Source of the DNA: Colwellia sp.
GTDB taxonomy: Bacteria; Pseudomonadota; Gammaproteobacteria; Enterobacterales; Alteromonadaceae
Assembly (NCBI GenBank): GCA_026196955.1
Contig: JAPHTO010000037.1
Coordinates: forward strand, 1-64,000
DNA length: 64,000 nucleotides
Direction: 5' to 3'
Made by a program: the position numbers and the translations under genes. Below are positions 24,905 through 34,181 of this stretch, one piece after another; positions within the stretch are counted from its first letter, which is position 1; every line of letters starts with the position of its first letter. Below the pieces are notes generated by a model. It ran no database searches. It was not told the DNA's origin and saw nothing but the letters and a program-made list of their open reading frames with translations.

Positions 24905-24944
24905 TCACGACAAGTTACACCCTGTAAATAATAGGTGTACAAAC

Positions 24945-24978
24945 AAAGGCGGCCTCTGCAAAGTTGGTCGCCTTTTTG
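24945..24978 (+). terminator. Rho-independent terminator after yidC
   Basis: aaaggcg ... cgcctttttg hairpin with T-tract. Confidence 0.7.
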
Positions 24979-25050
24979 TTTTTATAGGATAGTAGGCTTT
25001 TATGCAGTAAAATGCCCCAAACTAGAATTTTGACCACTAACACAAACGCC

Positions 25051-26469
25051 ATGACATCAACATTTAACGAAAAAACTACTATTGCCGCGCAAGCAACAGC
25101 TCCTGGTCGTGGTGGTGTAGGTATTATTCGTGTTTCAGGGCCAGAAGCCAAAAACGTCGCCAAAATCATTTTAGGTAAAGTACCTGAAGTCAGAAAAGCA
25201 GAGTATTTACCTTTTGTGGGCGCTAATAACCAAGTATTAGATCAAGGTATAGCCCTTTATTTCCAAGCTCCTAATTCCTTCACAGGTGAAGATGTTATTG
25301 AGTTTCAAGGTCACGGTGGCCCAGTTATTTTAGATATGCTGCTAAAAGCAATTTTAGCTATACCTAAAGTAATTATGGCAAAACCTGGTGAGTTTAGTGA
25401 GCAGGCCTTTTTAAATGACAAGCTTGACTTAACCCAAGCAGAAGCTATCGCAGACTTGATTAACTCAAGCTCTGAGCAAGCAGCACGCTCTGCCCTACAC
25501 TCTTTGCAAGGAGACTTTTCCACACTAGTACATGAAATGGTAGAAAGCATCATACATTTGCGTATGTATGTTGAGGCAGCCATTGACTTTCCTGAAGAAG
25601 AAATTGATTTTTTAGCTGACAAAAAAATTGTTAATGACCTTAAAGCCATCATTAGCCAAGTTGAAGATGTACGAAAAAAAGCACATCAAGGCAGTATCAT
25701 ACGTGAAGGCATGCGTGTGGTTATTGCCGGTAAACCTAATGCTGGAAAATCAAGCCTATTAAACGCCTTAAGTGGCAAAGAAAGTGCCATAGTTACCGAT
25801 ATTGCCGGCACCACCCGTGATGTACTTGCAGAGCAAATACACATTGATGGTATGCCGCTGCATATCATTGATACTGCAGGTCTACGCGAAAGTGATGATA
25901 GAGTTGAACAAATAGGTATAGAGCGCGCTTGGCAAGAAATAAAACAAGCAGATCGCGTGTTATTAATGGTTGACGCTAGTGAAAACCATAGCGTTTTAGA
26001 AGATGAGCAAGATCTTAAAAGTTATTACCCTGAATTCTTTGAAAAGCTGCCGAGCAATATCGGCTTAACATTAGTTAGAAACAAAGCCGATCTTAATCAG
26101 GCTATTTCACCTGAAAATATTGGTTTAACTGAATTTACTGACAATCAGCAAATAAAACACACCATAGTCACCTTATCTGCCAAAACAGGTAACGGCGTTG
26201 ATGCACTGAAAGAGCACTTAAAAGCAATTATGGGCTACCAAGGTAGCACAGAGGGTGGATTTATGGCTAGAAGACGTCATTTAACCGCTTTAGACAACAC
26301 TCACCAGCATTTAATTACAGGCTTGGAGCAACTGGAATCTTTTGTTGCGGGCGAAATTCTGGCGGAAGAGTTACGTATTTGCCAGCAAGAATTAGATCAA
26401 ATCACCGGAGAGTTCACCAGTGATGATCTACTAAGCAAAATATTTAGTTCTTTTTGTATTGGTAAATAA
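25051..26469 (+). CDS. mnmE: tRNA modification GTPase MnmE
   Basis: Likely start [31 protein letters not shown]-domain [17 protein letters not shown]-terminal FCIGK. Confidence 0.98.
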   Translation: MTSTFNEKTTIAAQATAPGRGGVGIIRVSGPEAKNVAKIILGKVPEVRKAEYLPFVGANNQVLDQGIALYFQAPNSFTGEDVIEFQGHGGPVILDMLLKAILAIPKVIMAKPGEFSEQAFLNDKLDLTQAEAIADLINSSSEQAARSALHSLQGDFSTLVHEMVESIIHLRMYVEAAIDFPEEEIDFLADKKIVNDLKAIISQVEDVRKKAHQGSIIREGMRVVIAGKPNAGKSSLLNALSGKESAIVTDIAGTTRDVLAEQIHIDGMPLHIIDTAGLRESDDRVEQIGIERAWQEIKQADRVLLMVDASENHSVLEDEQDLKSYYPEFFEKLPSNIGLTLVRNKADLNQAISPENIGLTEFTDNQQIKHTIVTLSAKTGNGVDALKEHLKAIMGYQGSTEGGFMARRRHLTALDNTHQHLITGLEQLESFVAGEILAEELRICQQELDQITGEFTSDDLLSKIFSSFCIGK

Positions 26470-26493
26470 AACAAAAATCCTACCTGATCAAAT

Positions 26494-26517
26494 CACGCTT
26501 TCCCCCTAGAAAGCGTG
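26494..26517 (+). terminator. Hairpin downstream of mnmE
   Basis: cacgctttc-ccccta-gaaagcgtg perfect 9-bp stem; weak T-tract. Confidence 0.45.
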
Positions 26518-26652
26518 AACTTTCCTACTTTCTACACTTTTATAAAAACACTGCTGATAAGTATTTGAAATATTGTGTAAATAAATATAGATTAATGATG
26601 AAAATAAGCTTATTTCCCGTCTAATAAGCTGTTAGTTTTAAAAGGAAGTGTT

Positions 26653-27330
26653 GTGCAACGTGATACAAAAGTAGCTAAGAATGTATCTGAGTATTTAAAT
26701 ATATTAAAAGAAAGTGGCTATATGAGTCTTTATCGAGGGCAAGAAGAAGATTGGCCTTTAATACCCTCAATAGGCAGAGTAAATGTTGTCGTTATAGAGG
26801 GATTACTTGAAGTCGAACAAAATATACTCGAAAGCCTAAAACTTCTTGGTCACCCTTTTTTTAAAGGTGATATTACAAATGAAAGTGACTGGATTTTACA
26901 TGCTCAACATTATGGATTGCCTTCAAGACTACTAGACTTTACAACTAATCCTCTAAAAGCCCTTTACTTTGCGGTTGAGTCAAATTCTGAATCAGATGGA
27001 GTTGTTTTTACAATAGATGAATATGGAGATGCGGAATTTCCATCATTAGAAATAAAGTCTGCGTGCTTTTACCGTCCAACGCATATTAATTCAAGGATTA
27101 CAGCACAAGAAAGTGCTTTTGCTGTTTTCCCTTTGGAATATAGTACGTTAGAAATGAAACCATTAGACGAATATACACAGCGTTCCTTAACTCAGAAAGT
27201 TATAATTCCAGCAGAGTCCAAAGAAGATATTAAAAAGGATTTAAGCATCTTGGGAATTAATAAAATGAGTATATATCCAGGTATTGAAGGGATTGTAGAA
27301 AAAATAAAAGAAGAGTGTGGTTTAACTTAA
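26653..27330 (+). CDS. FRG-domain protein
   Basis: GTG start; YMSLYRGQEEDWPLIPSIGR...HAQHYGLPSRLLDFTTNPLKALYFAVE, characteristic FRG domain. Confidence 0.85.
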   Translation: MQRDTKVAKNVSEYLNILKESGYMSLYRGQEEDWPLIPSIGRVNVVVIEGLLEVEQNILESLKLLGHPFFKGDITNESDWILHAQHYGLPSRLLDFTTNPLKALYFAVESNSESDGVVFTIDEYGDAEFPSLEIKSACFYRPTHINSRITAQESAFAVFPLEYSTLEMKPLDEYTQRSLTQKVIIPAESKEDIKKDLSILGINKMSIYPGIEGIVEKIKEECGLT

Positions 27331-27428
27331 AACTTACAAGTCACTCAAAAGGACAAAAAAACAGTTGGCTTTTGCACCTTCGTCGCTGATTTTAGCCAAA
27401 ATTTTTACCGCTTAACGAGGCGTCATAC
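27322..27428 (+). repeat. attC-like recombination site 1
   Basis: acttacaagtcactcaaaagg...cagttggcttttgcaccttcgtcgctgattttagccaaaa...cttaacgaggcgtcatac; internal ttggct/agccaa stem; one substitution in the GTTRRRY core. Confidence 0.65.
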
Positions 27429-27445
27429 ACAAGGAAGATAAGAGT

Positions 27446-27934
27446 TTGAGCAATATTTTAATCTTTGGTAATTCAAGTTCCGGTAAATCAACACTTGCAA
27501 AGAGCATGTGTAAAGATCAAGGCCTAGCGCATTTAGATTTAGATTCGTTTGCATGGGAAGCAACAACTCCCCCTCGAAGAAAAAGTTTAAACGCTTCTAA
27601 AAAAGACATTGATAATTTTATCAAAACAAATGATTCTTGGGTTATCGAGGGTTGTTATACTGACTTGCTAGAGCTAGCCAAATCACATTCCAGTGAAATA
27701 ATATTTATGAACTTACCAATTGAAGAGTGTATTTCAAATGCAAAATCTCGCCCTTGGGAACCCCATAAGTATAAATCAAAGCAAGCTCAAGACGAAAACT
27801 TGGAAATGTTAATTGACTGGATATGCCAATATAAACAAAGAGATGACACTTTCTCAATGGTTGCGCATCAAAATTTCTATAATAATTACATCGGTAAAAA
27901 ACGAATAATAAACAGTAATATAAAGTGCATATAG
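27446..27934 (+). CDS. P-loop adenylate/shikimate-kinase-like NTPase
   Basis: TTG start; MSNILIFGNSSSGKSTLAKSMCKDQGLAHLDLDSFAWE; Walker A GNSSSGKST. Confidence 0.75.
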   Translation: MSNILIFGNSSSGKSTLAKSMCKDQGLAHLDLDSFAWEATTPPRRKSLNASKKDIDNFIKTNDSWVIEGCYTDLLELAKSHSSEIIFMNLPIEECISNAKSRPWEPHKYKSKQAQDENLEMLIDWICQYKQRDDTFSMVAHQNFYNNYIGKKRIINSNIKCI

Positions 27935-28026
27935 CAAGACAATTAAGTCGGGCTCGTAACAGTTGGCTCAGTTTCGCTTCATATTTTAGCAAACTATTAA
28001 AGAGCCCCTTAATGGGCGTTAGTTTA
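27929..28026 (+). repeat. attC-like recombination site 2
   Basis: tagcaagacaattaag...agttggctcagtttcgcttcatattttagcaaact...ccttaatgggcgttagtt; imperfect internal stem. Confidence 0.72.
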
Positions 28027-28044
28027 TACAACGGATAGGGTTGA

Positions 28045-28434
28045 ATGAATCCAGATTATACGAAATATACACTTGTAGAGTTGTATGATGTTAAAGATAA
28101 CATTGATAACGAGTCTTATCCCGAACGATATGCTTCACTATTAAATGAGATAAGAAAGCGAGAGATGACCCCTGAGAAGGAACCTGAGCCTCAGAAGCCT
28201 AATAAAAAAAATAAAGCTTACATTGCAAGATTTATAATGCTCCTTTGCATTCCTTTTTTTTCATGGCAATTAATTAATGCATATAAGCATGGTTCGATTC
28301 ATTTCAAAAATGATCATGTATATCACCTTAGTGCACAACCAACAGCGTTTTATGTAGCTGTTTTGATTCATGTGATTTGTCTTTTGATAGCATTACGTAC
28401 AGTGTTTAAAGGTTTGGGACAAAGTAATGCTTAA
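28045..28434 (+). CDS. Hypothetical membrane protein (cassette-borne)
   Basis: 129 aa with two predicted hydrophobic segments; lies between attC-like sites 2 and 3. Confidence 0.65.
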   Translation: MNPDYTKYTLVELYDVKDNIDNESYPERYASLLNEIRKREMTPEKEPEPQKPNKKNKAYIARFIMLLCIPFFSWQLINAYKHGSIHFKNDHVYHLSAQPTAFYVAVLIHVICLLIALRTVFKGLGQSNA

Positions 28435-28527
28435 CAAGAAAATAAACAGAGCCTCAAAACAATTGTTTTTTGCTCCTTCATCACTTATTTTACCAATTAT
28501 TATCAGCCCATTAAACGGGTGTTATGT
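28429..28527 (+). repeat. attC-like recombination site 3
   Basis: gcttaacaag...ttttttgctccttcatcacttattttaccaatt...cccattaaacgggtgttatgtg; shares the central TGCNCCTTCRTCRCT-type segment with site 1. Confidence 0.7.
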
Positions 28528-28554
28528 GTAGCAGAAACCGCTAAGGAGTGATAC

Positions 28555-29031
28555 ATGTCTGATATTATTATCAGAGGCGCAAATTTAAATGACTTGCCGA
28601 CTTTACTTGAGTTTGAGCAGCATATAATAACTGCAGAGCGCCCTTATGATAACCACTTAAAAGATGATCCTATTTCATATTATGATTTGAAGGAGCTCAT
28701 CTTGTCAGAAAAAGCAGAAGTACTTGTCGCTGAAGTATCCAATGAAATAGTCGGCTCTGGATATGCACAAATAAAAGAATCAAAACCATATATGAAGCAT
28801 GATTTACATTCTTATCTAGGTTTCATGTATGTCGCACCTAATTATAGAGGTAAAGGCATTAATAAGTTGATACTCAACGCCCTTCAGGCATGGAGCAAAG
28901 CCCAAAATGTATATCACTGTATTTTAGATGTATATTCAGGTAATCAGCTAGCTATAAGGGCTTACGAAAAAGTAGGATTCAAGAGTAATCTCATTGAAAT
29001 GTGTGTATCTTTAGATGAAACACACACATAA
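28555..29031 (+). CDS. GNAT-family N-acetyltransferase
   Basis: LGFMYVAPNYRGKGINKLILNALQAWSKAQNVYHCILDVYSGNQLAIRAYEKVGFK, acetyl-CoA-binding motif. Confidence 0.92.
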   Translation: MSDIIIRGANLNDLPTLLEFEQHIITAERPYDNHLKDDPISYYDLKELILSEKAEVLVAEVSNEIVGSGYAQIKESKPYMKHDLHSYLGFMYVAPNYRGKGINKLILNALQAWSKAQNVYHCILDVYSGNQLAIRAYEKVGFKSNLIEMCVSLDETHT

Positions 29032-29120
29032 CGAGCAAACTTAATGAAGCTTCTAACCGTTAACTCTATTTCGCTTCACATTTTAATCAGCTGATATTTG
29101 CCCACTATTTGGGCGTTACA
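29027..29120 (+). repeat. attC-like recombination site 4
   Basis: cataacgagc...tctatttcgcttcacattttaatcag...cccactatttgggcgttacac; shares TTTCGCTTCANATTTTA with site 2. Confidence 0.75.
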
Positions 29121-29139
29121 CGCACAAAAAGGGTTCCTA

Positions 29140-29442
29140 ATGAATTTAAAACTTAAGTTAATATTCTCAGCAATAGCTCTTATTTTGACAAATGGCTGTA
29201 CCTCTTATAGTGCAGAAGATTATGGAGATCCTGATGTCAGTAAAAAGGAATCTTCATGTATAAATATGGAGCCAGCTCAAGAGATGAAATGTAAAGAAAG
29301 AGAGCAAAGCTTATTAATCGGCTTAGGTGCTGACAAAGATTGTAATCACCCATATGATTATGAAAGAAACAGATGTAAAAGTGCGCAAGCAAAGCAAAAA
29401 AAGGCGCTTGACGACTCACTTAAAAAGCATACGGATAAATAG
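29140..29442 (+). CDS. Putative small lipoprotein
   Basis: MNLKLKLIFSAIALILTNGCTSYSAEDYG: signal peptide with lipobox-like LTNGC. Confidence 0.65.
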   Translation: MNLKLKLIFSAIALILTNGCTSYSAEDYGDPDVSKKESSCINMEPAQEMKCKEREQSLLIGLGADKDCNHPYDYERNRCKSAQAKQKKALDDSLKKHTDK

Positions 29443-29688
29443 TAGGTGCAGTATGCTTTTTCTTAATAAATTAGCCAATAAGGCGCTCACTTGAGTTTTG
29501 GTTTTGGAGTTCTATAATTTGTTTGTCCTTTGATATTGTTCATTTAATAGGATTAAAACAACAATGCGCAAATTTATAAGCAAAGTGCATTTTACCCCGC
29601 ATTTTTATTAAATGGCATTTTGGTGTAGTGTATTAATAGCAAATATTTAATGGGTATAGATTTTTATCAATAACATGGAGAGTCCTAA

Positions 29689-30027
29689 ATGGATTATTTT
29701 ATAGGTGCATTAAAAAAATATGCGGATTTCAATGGAAGAGCACGCAGAAAAGAATATTGGATGTTCGTCCTTATTTATATGATTATCAACTTTATTTTAG
29801 CTTTACTTGGTATGGATATAATTTCAATAGTTATAGGTCTTGCTCTTTTAATTCCAAGTATCAGCATTGGTACTAGAAGGTTACATGATACAGGCCGTTC
29901 TGGATGGTGGCAGTTAATCTACTTTGTACCACTTATCGGTTTAATCGTAATGCTTGTTTTCTTAGTTCAAGATAGTCATGACGATAACGACTATGGTGTA
30001 AACCCTAAATCTACTGCGTCAGCATAA
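29689..30027 (+). CDS. DUF805 family membrane protein
   Basis: ALKKYADFNGRARRKEYWMFVL...IGTRRLHDTGRSGWWQLIYFVPLIG. Confidence 0.93.
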   Translation: MDYFIGALKKYADFNGRARRKEYWMFVLIYMIINFILALLGMDIISIVIGLALLIPSISIGTRRLHDTGRSGWWQLIYFVPLIGLIVMLVFLVQDSHDDNDYGVNPKSTASA

Positions 30028-30105
30028 AGCCTAAAAAAATGTTTAAAGAACACATAACAAGCTAATTTTTAGGGGGTTATGTGTTTCTCTAAATTGGAGT
30101 TTTTA

Positions 30106-30354
30106 ATGCTAGAATTAAGACCAAATTGCGAGTGTTGTGATAAGGATTTACCACCAGAATCGACGGAAGCTCATATCTGCACATTTGAATGCACTTTTTG
30201 CACAAGTTGTGTTGAAGGGGTTTTAAATAACCAATGCCCTAATTGTGGTGGTAACTTTGTTAGTCGGCCAATTAGACCTAGTGCTGCATTAAAAAAGCAT
30301 CCAGCATCAACTAAACGTATATTAAAAGAACAGGGTTGTTCGCCAACACCATAA
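30106..30354 (+). CDS. DUF1272 family cysteine-rich protein
   Basis: MLELRPNCECCDKDLPPESTEAHICTFECTFCTSCVEGVLNNQCPNCGGNFVSRPIRP. Confidence 0.9.
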   Translation: MLELRPNCECCDKDLPPESTEAHICTFECTFCTSCVEGVLNNQCPNCGGNFVSRPIRPSAALKKHPASTKRILKEQGCSPTP

Positions 30355-30456
30355 TAAAAATATTGTTTTGCTTAAAGCGTATTTCAACATTTAAATAGTC
30401 TTATATTTCATGCCATACTCACTTAAACAGATTATTACTTTTAAATGGGAGATTAC

Positions 30457-30798
30457 ATGAGATACGTCTTCAACCTAGTGCTCATAATAGTTGTATTACT
30501 CAGTGCAATGGCAGGAGTTGCCAAAGTAATGCATACCCCACAAGAAGTAGAATTTCTTCAAAGCTTTGGGTTAAATAATACACATATTAGTATTTTTGGA
30601 GCTGTTCAAATTTTAGGGGCTGCATTGCTTTCTTATAAAAAAATGCGATTATACGGTGCTGTATTAGTGGTTGTAGGGTTCTTTATTTCTGCAGTCTTAA
30701 TTTTTGTTAGTGGTAACACTGGTTTTGCGCTTATTTCGTTACTGCCTGTTGTGTTAACTACTGTTATTATTCAAAAAACGGTTAAATTAAAAAAATAA
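30457..30798 (+). CDS. DoxX-like small membrane protein
   Basis: MRYVFNLVLIIVVLLSAMAGVAKVMHTPQEVEFLQSFGL...GAVQILGAALL; four hydrophobic segments. Confidence 0.65.
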   Translation: MRYVFNLVLIIVVLLSAMAGVAKVMHTPQEVEFLQSFGLNNTHISIFGAVQILGAALLSYKKMRLYGAVLVVVGFFISAVLIFVSGNTGFALISLLPVVLTTVIIQKTVKLKK

Positions 30799-30800
30799 AA

Positions 30801-30871
30801 TAATTAAAGCGGTACAGATAAACGTCACCCTTTCTATTTTACTTCACATTTACTCAATAAAAAGGCGCACT
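30801..30871 (+). repeat. Possible decayed attC-like site
   Basis: tctattttacttcacatttactcaat...aaaaaggcgcac resembles the tctatttcgcttcacattttaatcag...gggcgttac part of site 4. Confidence 0.35.
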
Positions 30872-30872
30872 C

Positions 30873-31223
30873 TTGTATTTATATTTGGGCTATCTTCTCG
30901 TTCAATTTTATCCGTTAATAGTAAAGTTATTTGAAACCAATATTTCAGCTTCATCAATATTGTTTTCAGTTATTGTTGTTTTTATTTGGTCACTTATTCC
31001 TTTTATTGGCTTCGGGTTAGCTAAGTTGCTTAATGCGAACGGTAAGGCGAGTAAACATTTTCTATTTATCTTTGGGTTTGGTATTGGATTAATCGAAAAT
31101 GGTTTGTATTTTTTTGATCTATTAGCTAAAAATCAAAGCTACATTGGTACTTTTATCATTTTCTGTTTATTTTTTATTACCGCTTTTATCACACTAAATA
31201 AAACAGAATTGAGTACTCATTGA
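30873..31223 (+). CDS. Hypothetical small membrane protein
   Basis: TTG start; 116 aa, several hydrophobic helices. Confidence 0.55.
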   Translation: MYLYLGYLLVQFYPLIVKLFETNISASSILFSVIVVFIWSLIPFIGFGLAKLLNANGKASKHFLFIFGFGIGLIENGLYFFDLLAKNQSYIGTFIIFCLFFITAFITLNKTELSTH

Positions 31224-31354
31224 AATAAAATTACTACCTTTTGTTGAACACCCAGCTAGTATCAACCTTAACCCTGTAGACGGGTCAAGTATGGTTAGAA
31301 TAATTTATCCTATTAGGTATACAATGAGCGCTTTATTCATCCATAGATACTTAT

Positions 31355-31822
31355 ATGAGCTCATTTCAAATTATTGTCGGCAGTATGCTTGGTGCAACAG
31401 AATATGTTGCTGAAGCCTGTGAAGAACAACTTAATACCCAAAATCATCAAGCCATTGTACATTTAAAACCCGATTTTTCATCGATCCTTGCGAGCACTTT
31501 TTCAGCAAAAGATAAAAAAAACAACACATGGTTAATTTGTACCTCTACTCATGGCGCAGGCGACTTTCCTGATAACATTCAAGCATTCGTTGAAGATCTT
31601 AAAAATTGTGAACAAGATCTATCCTCAATTCGTTTTATGATCATCGCTGTTGGAGATTCTAGCTACGATACCTTTTGTAAAGCAGGTATAGATATAAATA
31701 AACTACTAATAACAAAAGGTTGCAGAGAACTACTGACAATTAAAACCCTAGATATGAGTCAAGATATCGATCCAGAAGATCTTGCCCAAGCATGGTTAAG
31801 TGAAAATAGTGATCTTTTATAA
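31355..31822 (+). CDS. mioC: Flavodoxin-like protein MioC
   Basis: IIVGSMLGATEYVAEACEEQL, CTSTHGAGDFPDN, VGDSSYDTFCKAG; upstream of mnmG as in enterobacteria/vibrios. Confidence 0.92.
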   Translation: MSSFQIIVGSMLGATEYVAEACEEQLNTQNHQAIVHLKPDFSSILASTFSAKDKKNNTWLICTSTHGAGDFPDNIQAFVEDLKNCEQDLSSIRFMIIAVGDSSYDTFCKAGIDINKLLITKGCRELLTIKTLDMSQDIDPEDLAQAWLSENSDLL

Positions 31823-32249
31823 CCTTCTTACCCATAAGTTATTAACAAATCCTCTGTTAGTAAAACTCATCTGTGGATAGTTTGGTGAGTAAACTATTAA
31901 TTTTCTATTATTATTCAGTTATTAGTTTTAGTAATTAATTTCACTGTGGATAAAACAAGGTTTTGATCAGGGCTTATAAGTGACTTGATCAAACTTTGAT
32001 CACAACTTTATCATTTGTTTAACCTTATAAAAAATATAATAAAAAAACACTTACTCACAGCAAATGGCTTCCTTAATAAGTAATAGTAATAAGATCTTTA
32101 TAAAGATCTTTTTATATATTAGAGAGATCGCGCTTAGATCTTTTTACTCATTTGATCGTTTCCCTATTGATAAAAAAGCGCTAAAATACGTCTCCTTATT
32201 TTCGTAAAGCAGTTTGCTTTAACTATTCTTTTTCAAAGGTTATAAATTT
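31823..32249. other. oriC: Probable chromosomal replication origin (oriC)
   Basis: mioC-mnmG intergenic, AT-rich; DnaA box TGTGGATAA 31945-31953 and near-box TGTGGATAG 31872-31880; eight GATC within 31965-32157; GATCT-T-rich 13-mer-like repeats at 32093, 32105, 32137. Confidence 0.82.
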
Positions 32250-34142
32250 ATGTGGTATCAAGAGTCTTATGATGTGATTGTTGTTGGTGGTGGCCATGCA
32301 GGCACCGAGGCAGCGCTTGCTTCAGCACGAATGGGTTGCAAAACTCTTTTGTTGACTCACAACATTGATACGTTAGGGCAAATGTCTTGTAATCCCGCTA
32401 TTGGTGGTATTGGTAAAGGACATCTAGTGAAAGAAATTGATGCTTTAGGTGGTTTAATGGCAACCGCTATTGATCATAGTGCTATTCAATTTAGAACCTT
32501 AAATGCCAGTAAAGGCCCTGCGGTAAGAGCAACCAGAGCCCAAGCAGATCGCGCCTTATATCGCAATTTTGTTCGTCAGTATTTAGAAAACCAAGAAAAT
32601 TTAACCATTTTCCAACAACCTTGTGATGACTTGATCTTAGAAAATGATCGTGTTGTTGGTGTTTCTACCCAAATGGGACTTAAATTTAAAGGCACAACCG
32701 TAGTATTAACCGTAGGAACTTTTCTTGCGGGACAGATACACATTGGGCTAAATAATTATCAAGGTGGTCGTGCTGGTGATCCTGCAAGCGTAAACTTAGC
32801 CGCTAAAATGCGTGATATGCCATTTAGAATGGATCGTTTAAAAACAGGAACCCCACCGCGATTAGATGCAAGATCTATAGATTTTTCAGTGATGGAAGAG
32901 CAGCCGGGTGATACACCCTCCCCTGTGTTTTCTTTTATGGGATCGGTTAAGGATCATCCTAAGCAAATTTCTTGTTATATTACTCACACTAATGAGCAAA
33001 CGCATCAACATATTCGTGATGGTTTAGATAGATCCCCCATGTATACTGGGGTAATTGAAGGAATAGGCCCACGCTATTGCCCGTCTATTGAAGATAAAAT
33101 CACCCGTTTTGCAGATAAAACATCACATCAAATATTTGTTGAGCCTGAAGGGTTAACAACCCATGAAATTTACCCTAATGGTATTTCAACCAGTCTGCCT
33201 TTTGATGTGCAAATGAATTTAGTTCGCTCAATTAAAGGTTTTGAAAACGCATTTATAACCCGACCTGGTTATGCGATCGAATATGATTATTTTGATCCTC
33301 GTGATCTTAAGCAATCACTCGAAAGTAAATTTGTCGATAATCTTTACTTTGCTGGCCAAATTAATGGTACTACAGGTTATGAAGAAGCTGGTGCGCAAGG
33401 ATTAATTGCTGCAACCAATGCCGCTAATCGTGTTAAAGGCCGTGATGAATTTATCTTAGGTCGTGATCAAGCTTATATGGGCGTATTAATTGATGATCTG
33501 GCCACGTTGGGCACAAAAGAGCCCTACCGTATGTTTACCTCACGTGCTGAATATCGCTTATTGTTACGTGAAGATAATGCTGATATCCGCTTAACCGAAA
33601 AAGGTCGTGAAGTGGGTTTGGTTGATGATCTTCGCTGGCAGCGCTTTAATGAAAAAATGGAAAATATTGAGCTTGAACGTCAACGCTTAAAAGAAACTTG
33701 GGTACAAAAAGATCATAGTCAAGTTGAGCAAGTTAATGAACTGCTTAAAAATCCAATGAGTAAAGAAGCTAGCCTTGAAGATCTTATTCGTCGCCCTGAA
33801 GTGCGTTATGAAGATCTCATGAAAATAGAAGGGTTAGGCCCAGCCATTGAGGATTCTCAAGCGGCTGAACAAATAGAAATTCAAACCAAGTATGCTGGTT
33901 ACATTGATAGACAACTTGATGATATTGCCAAGAAAAAGCGCAACGAAGATACCTTAATTCCTGCGGATTTTGATTATCAACAAATATCTGGGCTGTCTAA
34001 TGAAGTGGTTGCCAAGCTAAAAGATGCCCGTCCAGAAACTATTGGTAAAGCATCTCGAATTTCTGGTATTACTCCAGCGGCAATTTCGTTATTATTAGTC
34101 TTCTTGAAGAAGCATGGTTTATTGCGTAAAAAAACAGCGTAG
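32250..34142 (+). CDS. mnmG: tRNA uridine-5-carboxymethylaminomethyl modification enzyme MnmG (GidA)
   Basis: [46 protein letters not shown]. Confidence 0.99.
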   Translation: MWYQESYDVIVVGGGHAGTEAALASARMGCKTLLLTHNIDTLGQMSCNPAIGGIGKGHLVKEIDALGGLMATAIDHSAIQFRTLNASKGPAVRATRAQADRALYRNFVRQYLENQENLTIFQQPCDDLILENDRVVGVSTQMGLKFKGTTVVLTVGTFLAGQIHIGLNNYQGGRAGDPASVNLAAKMRDMPFRMDRLKTGTPPRLDARSIDFSVMEEQPGDTPSPVFSFMGSVKDHPKQISCYITHTNEQTHQHIRDGLDRSPMYTGVIEGIGPRYCPSIEDKITRFADKTSHQIFVEPEGLTTHEIYPNGISTSLPFDVQMNLVRSIKGFENAFITRPGYAIEYDYFDPRDLKQSLESKFVDNLYFAGQINGTTGYEEAGAQGLIAATNAANRVKGRDEFILGRDQAYMGVLIDDLATLGTKEPYRMFTSRAEYRLLLREDNADIRLTEKGREVGLVDDLRWQRFNEKMENIELERQRLKETWVQKDHSQVEQVNELLKNPMSKEASLEDLIRRPEVRYEDLMKIEGLGPAIEDSQAAEQIEIQTKYAGYIDRQLDDIAKKKRNEDTLIPADFDYQQISGLSNEVVAKLKDARPETIGKASRISGITPAAISLLLVFLKKHGLLRKKTA

Positions 34143-34181
34143 GCAGGCATCTTAGATTTAAGGCAAAATGAAAGCATTACA

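Larger units (their letters stand above)
26631..29120 (+). mobile_element. Integron-type gene-cassette array without an integrase (CALIN-like)
   Basis: Four consecutive short single-gene units, each followed by an attC-like site ending in a GTTA-type core (gttagtt, gcgtcatac, gggcgttagtt, ggtgttatgtg, gggcgttacac); no tyrosine recombinase ORF in the window. Confidence 0.75.

Noticed and set aside
26653-27934. FRG protein plus kinase as a two-gene toxin-antitoxin or defence operon
   Set aside because: An attC-like site separates them, so they are better read as independent cassettes with no proven functional linkage.
27705-28031. 108-aa minus-strand ORF over the kinase cassette and attC-like site 2
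   Set aside because: Covers the end of a better-supported P-loop gene and the attC-like site; no domain seen.
26470-31354. Site-specific integrase or attI site for the cassette block
   Set aside because: No ORF resembling a tyrosine recombinase on either strand; the gttagtt at 26631 is only a possible left boundary, not evidence of attI.
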